Program-made: the position numbers and the translations under genes
The notes under the pieces: model-generated
The model's database searches: none
What the model saw: the letters and a program-made list of their open reading frames with translations, nothing else
What the model was told of the DNA's origin: nothing
Assembly (NCBI GenBank): GCA_017307785.1
Contig: JAFKGI010000017.1
Coordinates: 62,001 to 126,000, forward strand
Length of the DNA stretch: 64,000 nt
Source: Vulcanimicrobiota bacterium
Lineage (GTDB): Bacteria > Vulcanimicrobiota > Xenobia > Xenobiales > JADMJV01
Direction: 5' to 3'
Shown: positions 57,946 through 64,000 of the stretch, one piece after another
Position numbering within the stretch: the stretch's first letter is position 1
How the letters are laid out: each line of letters begins with the position of its first letter

Positions 57946-59043
57946 ATGGAACTCGATCCCGTCTCCCTCACCCTCGAAGAATTACTACAAATGGACCCCC
58001 TGGCCCTTCACCATCTCGCCAAGAAATCCGCCGGTACCCTCACCCGCCACCACGCGCTGATCGGCCGCATCCTGCTGGCCATCGAACGGACTGGAGCCTA
58101 CCTCGACCACGGATGCTCCGGCGGTGTCCACTACGCCATCATGCAATTGGGCCTCCCCATAAAAAGGGCCCGGCTGCTCATTCGCGTCGCTCTCGAATTA
58201 GAAAACCTCCCACATTTACAATATCTCGCCAATCACGGAGAAATCGAATGGTCCAAACTCCGAGAAATCGTGCGAGTCGCCACTGTCGAGAGCGAACGAG
58301 AATGGGCAAAGCTTTGCACCGACCACACCTACGCCCAAATCGAAGGCCTCGTCGCCCGCTCCCAACGGGGCGAAATTCCCACCGACCGAAACCAGCCGGG
58401 CGCCCCCCGCAGCCAACTCCGCTGTCACTTCGACCCCGATCAGATGGCCGTCCTCGAACGCGGCCTTCAGGCCCTGTGCCAACAAACCGGTCGTGCCCTC
58501 TCCATGGCCGAGGCCATCGAGCTCCTTTTTGCCGAGAAACTCTCTGCCCAACCCATCCAAGACGACGAACAACTCCAACGTGTCCGCCAGGAAGCCCTCA
58601 AAGATCTGCATTGGACCGACCTCCTCAATGCCGAAACCGAAACCAACGAACACATCCATATCGTCAACCCCAGATCCCGAGTCCCCAGCAAGGCCCAGCG
58701 CCGCAAGATCCTGCGCCGGGACGGCTACTGCTGCGCCGTCCCGGGCTGCCCTAACACCCTCTGGCTCGAAGTGCACCACATCATCTTCTACGCCGACGGC
58801 GGCCTCACCAAGCCCGACAACCTCATCACCCTGTGCAGCCGCTGCCACCAGCACCTCCACGATGGACACCTCACCATCGATAATCACGCCCCGCACGGGG
58901 CGCGCTTCCTCAATCGCTTCGGCAAAGACATCCGCCACGAAAGAATCCTGGAAACCGCCTTCTGGCTCGATATCTGGTGCGGTTGGCGAGACGATAAATA
59001 CTATTCTCGCTACCCCCGCGCCCGCGACGCCCTGGCCGCCTGA
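57946..59043 (+). CDS. DUF222/HNH endonuclease-type protein
   Basis: 365 aa from ATG 57946 (MELDP); the frame extends 8 codons upstream but starts inside the promoter. The N-terminal 200 residues are helical and DUF222-like ('DPLALHHLAKKSAGTLTRHHALIGRILLAIERTGAYLDHGCSGGVHY', quoted in parts; 'LRCHFDPDQMAVLERGLQALC'). The C-terminal HNH nuclease has 'LRRDGYCCAVPGCPNTLWLEVHHIIFYADGGLTKPDNLITLCSRCHQHLHDG', quoted in parts, with paired Cys and His. It carries a REP-like palindrome in frame near its end. This family is common as a multi-copy gene of mobile character; there is no intron or intein sign. Confidence 0.85.
   Translation: MELDPVSLTLEELLQMDPLALHHLAKKSAGTLTRHHALIGRILLAIERTGAYLDHGCSGGVHYAIMQLGLPIKRARLLIRVALELENLPHLQYLANHGEIEWSKLREIVRVATVESEREWAKLCTDHTYAQIEGLVARSQRGEIPTDRNQPGAPRSQLRCHFDPDQMAVLERGLQALCQQTGRALSMAEAIELLFAEKLSAQPIQDDEQLQRVRQEALKDLHWTDLLNAETETNEHIHIVNPRSRVPSKAQRRKILRRDGYCCAVPGCPNTLWLEVHHIIFYADGGLTKPDNLITLCSRCHQHLHDGHLTIDNHAPHGARFLNRFGKDIRHERILETAFWLDIWCGWRDDKYYSRYPRARDALAA
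58887..58902. repeat. REP-like palindrome copy 4, inside the HNH gene
   Basis: CGCCCCGCACGGGGCG inside the coding sequence, giving the residues APHGAR in frame. The identity with the intergenic copy at 52737 extends over 29 bases. Confidence 0.8.
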
Positions 59044-59065
59044 CGCTGATAGGCCAGCCAGGGTG

Positions 59066-59752
59066 CTACGCGTCGGGGGAATCCGACACCGCCGGCCGAC
59101 GCCAGGCGAAGTAGACGCATCCAACGTACAGCAACAAAAGGGGAATGGCGGCATACCAGGACAGCACGGTGATCAGAATCAACACCGCGTAGGCTCCGTC
59201 ATTGGGCGTGCCCTCGCGACCCAGTCCCCCCATAATCTCAAAAACTGCCCGTTCCAGGTTCAGAATCGTCAGCACATTCACGATTGCCGCCAACGGCAGC
59301 AGGCCCCCGCAAAGAATTGCCACGGGTCGCAGACCGCCCAATCGTCGCAGGTAGAACAGCAAAAGGGCGACTCGCCAGGAAGCCACCAGAAGAAGAAACC
59401 ACACGTTGACCGAAGTTGCCTGGCTCATCGTCAGAAATCGCTCGACTGGAATCGCATAAAGAGCCGCCGGGGGAGCGGTCAGGGTGACGAAGGTCACGAC
59501 CCGGAGCCACGACCAGTGATGCGGACGCAGCGGACCCATCACCATCCACAGCAGCGAGCCCATAACGAACACATAGGCAAGTGAGCCCAGCCCAAGATGT
59601 TGAAACCACTGTGCGCCCGGATCGTCCCACCAGCGGCCCATTCCCACCAGCCAGGTGCAAAAGATTCCGAAGGCCAGGAAACGCCCGCCGCACATTTCCA
59701 CCAACTCTTGCTCGCTGGCACGGAAAGTCAGCAGTCGAAAGCAACTTCTCAC
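59066..59752 (-). CDS. Polytopic membrane protein
   Basis: 228 aa with about six transmembrane helices ('FLAFGIFCTWLVGMG', 'LAYVFVMGSLLWMVMG', 'VVTFVTLTAPPAALYAI', 'VWFLLLVASWRVALLLFYL', 'ILCGGLLPLAAIVNVLTIL', 'AVLILITVLSWYAAIPLLLLYV'). No family named with confidence; the shape resembles YIP1-like or other small integral proteins. ATG start overlaps the stop of the B12-radical SAM gene by four bases. Confidence 0.65.
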   Translation of the reverse strand: MRSCFRLLTFRASEQELVEMCGGRFLAFGIFCTWLVGMGRWWDDPGAQWFQHLGLGSLAYVFVMGSLLWMVMGPLRPHHWSWLRVVTFVTLTAPPAALYAIPVERFLTMSQATSVNVWFLLLVASWRVALLLFYLRRLGGLRPVAILCGGLLPLAAIVNVLTILNLERAVFEIMGGLGREGTPNDGAYAVLILITVLSWYAAIPLLLLYVGCVYFAWRRPAVSDSPDA

Positions 59753-61074
59753 GCCGACCGCCGATCTCTACGGCACTGCCGAAAGATCCCGGCCCGCCGA
59801 GCCCTGGCGCTTTCCGTGTAGGTGCTGGTCATCAAATCCATAAAACCGGCCTCCAGTTCTTCAGGTCCCATATTCTTCGGTCGGAACGTCACGTCAAAGA
59901 GCGTGCATTGTTCCCAATAGACGGACTTGAGCAAACGATCCTCCCGGCGCAGACGGCGCTCCAGGGCCGTGCCCGGAAAAGGCGTCAACAAAGTGATCTG
60001 CACTTCGGCCAGGGATGAGCTGGCAAGATACTCGCGCATTACTTCAAAGCTGGATGGAGTATGGCTATCCAGACCCAGAATGAAACACCCATTGACCGAG
60101 ATTCCATAGGACTGGATCTTATCAATCTTGCGCTGATAAGCCTCGAACTGGTCGTATTTCCAATTCCGGCTATCCAAATGCTGAAGAGCCTCGGGCTCGG
60201 CAGCCTCCAGGCCGATCAAAAGTTGGGCACAGTTGGAACGGGCCAAAATTTCCAGCAACTCCTCATCGTCCGCCACCGAAATGTCGCATTCACTGAACCA
60301 CTTCAGCGGATACTCCGCAAGCAACTCGGCCAGGGAGCGACCCCAGGGCTTACTCACGAAAGTATTGTCGTCGGCCAACTCCAGAAAGGGACGCGGCCAT
60401 AACTCCAAGATACGCTCGACCTCGGCGCGGATGCGCTCTAAAGGCTTCTTCTTATAAAAGCTGAGCATTCGTGAGGCCGCGCAGAACTCGCAGTCCAGAG
60501 GACAGCCTCTGGTGGTCTGCAGCGTCAACCGATTGTAATTCTCCAGCCGCAGGAGCTCATAAGCGGGTAGGGGAGACTCGCTTAAATGGTAATCGCGCCG
60601 ACTGCGGGATTGCGAATTGTAGACCGGTTGGAGCCTGCCTGCCTGATAGTCTTGCAACAACTCGGCCCAGACAGGCTCTCCTTCTCCCACCACCAGCGCA
60701 TCCGCGTGGGCCTGCGCTTCCCAGGGCAAAGCCGTGACATGCAATCCTCCCAGCACGACCGTCCCACCATAGCCGCGAATCAAATCGGCAATTCGATACG
60801 CCTCTAAAATTCTGGCCGTCAAAGCAGAAATCGCCACCAGATCAAAACCTTGCTGCTCGATCCAGAGCAACTCCGATTCCCCCACCGCATCAAAGTCCCG
60901 ATAAACTACCTCCCAATTCGGAGGCGTTAGCGCGGCCAGAGTCAGCAGCCCGAGGCTCGGAAGCGATGCGATAACCTGACTGCGCTCCACAAATCCTGGC
61001 AAAGTAAGCCCGAGTTCCAACAAAGCCTGATTGTAGACCCGGACACCACTCAGCGCGGCCAATAGCAGTTTCAC
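59749..61074 (-). CDS. B12-binding radical SAM protein
   Basis: 441 aa. The N-terminal cobalamin-binding Rossmann-like domain (residues about 1-150) has 'GFDLVAISALTARILEAYRIADLIRGYGGTVVLGGLHVTALP', quoted in parts, and 'ALVVGEGEP'. The radical SAM domain follows, with CxxxCxxC in 'QTTRGCPLDCEFCAASRML' and 'LLIGLEAAEPEAL', then a C-terminal extension. This is the BchE/HpnJ-type class, which acts on lipids or small molecules by methylation or ring formation. The membrane protein gene downstream is translationally coupled and may handle a lipid substrate. Confidence 0.88.
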   Translation of the reverse strand: MKLLLAALSGVRVYNQALLELGLTLPGFVERSQVIASLPSLGLLTLAALTPPNWEVVYRDFDAVGESELLWIEQQGFDLVAISALTARILEAYRIADLIRGYGGTVVLGGLHVTALPWEAQAHADALVVGEGEPVWAELLQDYQAGRLQPVYNSQSRSRRDYHLSESPLPAYELLRLENYNRLTLQTTRGCPLDCEFCAASRMLSFYKKKPLERIRAEVERILELWPRPFLELADDNTFVSKPWGRSLAELLAEYPLKWFSECDISVADDEELLEILARSNCAQLLIGLEAAEPEALQHLDSRNWKYDQFEAYQRKIDKIQSYGISVNGCFILGLDSHTPSSFEVMREYLASSSLAEVQITLLTPFPGTALERRLRREDRLLKSVYWEQCTLFDVTFRPKNMGPEELEAGFMDLMTSTYTESARARRAGIFRQCRRDRRSA

Positions 61075-61121
61075 CCCCTTTCATTCGCAGCCACCCAACC
61101 ACAGGCCTACCTGAAATTGGA

Positions 61122-62780
61122 CTAGGCGGCCACCGGAATGGCGATGGTGAAGCAGGTTCCGCGGCCGGGCTGGCTGTCGCAGAGGAGCTTGCCGTCGAGT
61201 TTATTGACCACCAGGTCGTAGGCGATGGACAGCCCCTGACCGGTTCCCCGGCCCACCTCCTTGGTGGTAAAGAAGGGCTCGAACATCTTGGCCAGGGTTT
61301 CCTCGCTCATACCAACGCCGCTGTCTTGAATGAGAATCTCCACGTAGGCTTCCCGCAGCCGGGTCTGGATGGCGATTTCGCCTTTGTCGGTGGGGTCATC
61401 GCCGACCTTGTCCTGAATGGCGTGGGCCGCGTTGACCAGCAGATTGAGCAGCACCTGATTGAGCTCGGCCGGATAGCAGGGGGTGCGCGGCAGGCTCTCG
61501 TCCAGCTGCAGATTGAGGTCGGCCACATAGCGCCATTCGTTGCGCGCCAGGGTGGCGGTGGTGCGCACCAGCTCGTTGAGATCGGCGGCCGTCTTGGATT
61601 CTCCACCCGGATGGGAGAAAGCCTTGAGGGAGCGCACCAGTTCGGCCACGCGACCCAACCCTTCCAGCGACTGCTCGATGGCCAGCGGCACTTCCGTCTT
61701 GAGGTAGGCCATGTCCTGAGGAGAGCGCACCTCTTGCTCCATCAGTTCCTCGATTTCCTGAAAGGACTCCCGCAGAAAGCGGGTGTTGTCGCTGACGAAC
61801 TGAATTGGCGTATTGATTTCGTGGGCGATGCCGGCGGCCAGCTGACCCACCGATTCCAGGCGCTGAGCGCGGGCCAGGTCGCCCAGGATTTGCTCGCGTT
61901 CCACGTAGGAATTTTCCAGACTGCGGGTGCGTTCGCGCACCCGCTCTTCCAGCTCGGCGTTGAGCAACTGCAGCTGGGTGAAGGTCAGGTTCTGCTTGCG
62001 CAGGGTGCGGGCCAGAAAGATCAACAGCAGCAAAGACACCACATACTGCAAAGCCACCAGAATGGTGCGCTGCTGAGCGCGCTGGCTCAAGAACTCGTGA
62101 TAGCTCTTGGATAGAGCGGCCAGCGGCTTGGAGCGGTCGGTCAGCTTGTTGAGCTCGCGCAGCTCCAACGTCTGGTGGGGGTCAAGCTGTAGCAGCTGCA
62201 TGATCTGGGAGACAAAGACTTTGACGGCCGGACCCACCGGCTGGTCGAGGCCGCGCAAGTCGCTCTCGATGGGCAGCCGGTAGTTGGAAGCCCCGTAGTG
62301 GTGATAGAGCATGGTTTCCAGCAGAATGTCCTTGAGCAGGCGCCGGTCCTCGCCGGAACTGTTTTCTAGCGCGTGGCTATAGGCCAGCGGCAGCGACTCC
62401 AGGGAACGGCGCAGGGCCCGCTTTTCCGTCTTGTACTTCTTGAGAGCGGCCGCGTCGCCGGCCGCCTCGGCTTTGAGAGCGGCCAGGCCCTTCATGATCT
62501 CGGGCCGGTGGGGGATCGTTCTCTTGAGCAGGCGATCCAGCTGATCGATGGAGGCGTCCACCTCCTGGGCGGACTCGTCGATCGTTTCGTAGTCCCAGGT
62601 CAGGCTGTTGTTGACCCGCAACACCTCCTGCAGCAGGCCCTCGCGCTGGGCGGGGATGTCCTGAAGCAACGAGTTGATCTGTTGCTGATGGTCATAGCCG
62701 ACATCGCGCGAGGCCCAGCCGCAGAGGGAGATTCCCACCAGCAAGAACAGCCCGAGCAATTTCTCTCGAAGAGTTATCAC
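61122..62780 (-). CDS. Membrane histidine kinase
   Basis: About 552 aa; GTG 62780 has GGAG upstream, and GTG 62786 is possible. An N-terminal membrane segment (EKLLGLFLLVGISLCGWA) is followed by a roughly 200-residue helical, DAHL-like or four-helix extracytoplasmic sensor. A second membrane helix ('ILVALQYVVSLLLLIFLART') leads to a coiled coil. The HisKA H-box is 'QRLESVGQLAAGIAHEINTPIQFVSDN'. The HATPase has 'LNQVLLNLLVNAAHAI', 'IQDSGVGMSEETLAKMFEPFFTTKEVGRGTGQGLSIAYD', quoted in parts. Orphan, with no regulator adjacent; the B12-radical SAM gene lies 47 bases downstream on the same strand. Confidence 0.9.
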   Translation of the reverse strand: MITLREKLLGLFLLVGISLCGWASRDVGYDHQQQINSLLQDIPAQREGLLQEVLRVNNSLTWDYETIDESAQEVDASIDQLDRLLKRTIPHRPEIMKGLAALKAEAAGDAAALKKYKTEKRALRRSLESLPLAYSHALENSSGEDRRLLKDILLETMLYHHYGASNYRLPIESDLRGLDQPVGPAVKVFVSQIMQLLQLDPHQTLELRELNKLTDRSKPLAALSKSYHEFLSQRAQQRTILVALQYVVSLLLLIFLARTLRKQNLTFTQLQLLNAELEERVRERTRSLENSYVEREQILGDLARAQRLESVGQLAAGIAHEINTPIQFVSDNTRFLRESFQEIEELMEQEVRSPQDMAYLKTEVPLAIEQSLEGLGRVAELVRSLKAFSHPGGESKTAADLNELVRTTATLARNEWRYVADLNLQLDESLPRTPCYPAELNQVLLNLLVNAAHAIQDKVGDDPTDKGEIAIQTRLREAYVEILIQDSGVGMSEETLAKMFEPFFTTKEVGRGTGQGLSIAYDLVVNKLDGKLLCDSQPGRGTCFTIAIPVAA

Positions 62781-62842
62781 CTCCACTCCATCGGCCGTGG
62801 TGGTTTCCTGTTATAGAGCCAAAGGTCGCTTTTCTTGAAATC

Positions 62843-62871
62843 TTGACCTTGTTAAACACGTGTTTTAAACT
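62843..62871 (+). promoter_or_regulatory. Promoter with embedded palindromic operator for the HlyD gene
   Basis: TTGACC (62843-62848), 17-base spacer, TAAACT (62866-62871). The perfect 12-bp palindrome AAACACGTGTTT (62854-62865) fills the spacer, the usual place for a TetR-type repressor site. The predicted start of transcription is about 62878, two bases before the ATG, so the mRNA may be leaderless. Confidence 0.6.
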
Positions 62872-62879
62872 GACGTCAA

Positions 62880-64000
62880 ATGGACAAGCGTGTTTTGCTG
62901 ATCGTGCCCGTCGCTCTGCTGGGTTTCGCCCTCTGGAAAACTCCCTCGGAGGCGCCCAAGATCTCCGGCTTCTTCGAGAATCAGCCGACCCTGGTGTCTT
63001 CCCGGGTGCAAGGACGGGTCAAGCGCCTGGCCGTGCGCGAAGGAGATACGGTGCAGGCCGGCCAGTTGTTGATCGAGCTGGAAAGCCAGACCAGTCAGGC
63101 CGAGCTGGAGTCCCTGCAGCGCCAGGCGGAACAGGCCCGGCAACAGTATCTGGAAGTGCAGGCCGGCACCCGGCCCGAGGAAATCCGCCGCCAGCAGGCG
63201 GTGGTCGAAGAGCTGGAGGCCAACTACCAGAAGCTGGCCAACGGAGCTCGCAGCGAGGAAATCGCCCAGGCCCGGGCCGCCGAGCGCGCCGCCCAGGCCG
63301 GCTATGCCCGGGCTCAGCGCGGCCTGACCGCCGAGGAACGGGCCCAGTTGAAGGCTCGGGTGGATTCGGCTGCGGCTGAAGAACGGGTGACGGCCGCCGA
63401 AGTCGAGCGCTTTCGCCCCCTCTGGGAGAAAGAGGAGATCAGTCGTCAGGACTTTGACCGCAAAACGGCCACCGCCGAGAGAGCCCGCCAGAGCCGCAAG
63501 GACGCCGAAGAAGCCTACTTGCGGGCGCAGCGCGGCACCCCTCGCGAAGAATTGGAGCAAAGCCGTCAGCAATGGCTGCAGGCCCGCGCCGCCTGGGAGC
63601 TGCTGGCCCACGGCACGCGCCCCGAAGAAGTGCGGGCGGCGGCCGCTCGGGTCGAGCAGGCCCGAGCCCAGCTCGATCAGTTGCGCAATGGAGACACACG
63701 CGAGCAGCGGGCCCAGAAGCGGGCGGCCATGCAGGCCGCCCAGGCCAGCTTGCGCAGTCAGCGCGACCGGGTGGACGAGCGCCTGGTCAAGGCGGTGGAA
63801 GGGGGGCAGGTGGAGCGGATTCCCGTGGCCGTGGGAGATCTGGTCAATCCCGGCGCTACTCTGCTGCGCCTGGCCAACCCGCGCGACGTGTGGATCCGCG
63901 TCTATGTGCCGGAAGCAAAACTCGCTCACATCCAGGTGGGCGGCCCGGTGCAAATTCAGGTGGACGGACTGGGCGCGCAGCTGAAAGGCCATATCGAAAG
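62880..64000 (+). CDS. HlyD-family membrane fusion (periplasmic adaptor) protein, partial
   Basis: At least 373 aa from ATG 62880, cut by the window end. An N-terminal membrane anchor (KRVLLIVPVALLGFALW) leads to a barrel/lipoyl half ('FFENQPTLVSSRVQGRVKRLAVREGDTVQAGQLLIELES', quoted in parts). A long Ala/Arg/Gln/Glu coiled-coil hairpin spans residues about 75-290, and the second lipoyl half 'RIPVAVGDLVNPGATLLRLANPRDVWIRVYVPE' begins the closing barrel. Typical of adaptors for ABC exporters of the YbhG/HlyD type. No Shine-Dalgarno sequence before the ATG. The transporter genes are presumably to the right of the window. Confidence 0.9.
   Translation, partial: MDKRVLLIVPVALLGFALWKTPSEAPKISGFFENQPTLVSSRVQGRVKRLAVREGDTVQAGQLLIELESQTSQAELESLQRQAEQARQQYLEVQAGTRPEEIRRQQAVVEELEANYQKLANGARSEEIAQARAAERAAQAGYARAQRGLTAEERAQLKARVDSAAAEERVTAAEVERFRPLWEKEEISRQDFDRKTATAERARQSRKDAEEAYLRAQRGTPREELEQSRQQWLQARAAWELLAHGTRPEEVRAAAARVEQARAQLDQLRNGDTREQRAQKRAAMQAAQASLRSQRDRVDERLVKAVEGGQVERIPVAVGDLVNPGATLLRLANPRDVWIRVYVPEAKLAHIQVGGPVQIQVDGLGAQLKGHIE

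Noticed and set aside
62843..63379. Plus-strand frame of 178 codons overlapping the HlyD gene
   Set aside because: Gly/Arg/Ala-rich out-of-frame reading; the HlyD frame from 62880 has a full adaptor pattern.

Overview
This is a GC-rich bacterial chromosome segment with very little non-coding DNA: no gap exceeds about 300 bases. It carries one tRNA gene and no recognisable transposase, prophage or CRISPR array. The gene mix is B12-dependent ribonucleotide reductase, an Amj-type lipid II flippase, a DUF5693-like membrane protein, an SPFH/virion-core-like protein, a type IV pilus retraction ATPase, many multi-domain two-component proteins, and secretin N-domain and HlyD proteins. It suggests a free-living bacterium, probably with an outer membrane, from a poorly studied lineage. 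Armatimonadota/Eremiobacterota-like is my guess, and the sequence alone does not settle it.

Layout. 0-9 kb: nrdJ; on the minus strand a lipoprotein, a PPOX-type flavin/F420 enzyme, a Rieske oxygenase, a CNNM/CorC-type protein and a double-length Amj flippase. 9-24 kb: a copper-amine-oxidase-N-like secreted protein, a glycerate kinase next to serC, a DUF697-like/DUF5693-like pair, an SPFH operon, an AI-2E-family transporter, a 3D-domain protein, a YheT-like hydrolase, tRNA-Arg(ACG), and an ABC ATPase joined to an AttH/CrtC-like protein but without its permease. 24-37 kb: class I aldolase and topoisomerase III (divergent), mutY, pilT with a degenerate pilT paralogue, and serS overlapping a FAD oxidoreductase and a CHAT-protease gene. 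38-49 kb: a signalling block holding a giant AAA/TPR/GAF/PAS histidine kinase with the remnant of a Ser/Thr kinase, a LuxR-type regulator, a hybrid kinase, an OmpR-type regulator, stand-alone receivers, and a CheA-like protein that has lost its kinase domain.

48.7-59 kb is the accessory part. A tightly overlapping operon encodes a secreted cyanophycinase-like peptidase, two proteins sharing a nearly identical C-terminal domain on either side of a radical SAM enzyme with a Cys-rich SPASM-like tail, and a membrane-anchored Pro/Thr-rich small protein. This is the best candidate for an undescribed (RiPP-like or protein-modifying) system. It is followed by secretin-N-domain-only proteins, unrecognised proteins (one resembling immunity-type families), an HNH endonuclease, and four copies of a 16-bp palindrome (one with a one-base mismatch at its end), one of them inside the HNH coding sequence. 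59-64 kb: a membrane protein, a B12-binding radical SAM enzyme, a histidine kinase, and a HlyD-type adaptor running off the right edge.

Starts were reassigned from Shine-Dalgarno spacing, start/stop overlaps and signal peptides. Family calls come from motif recognition by eye, with no database search.
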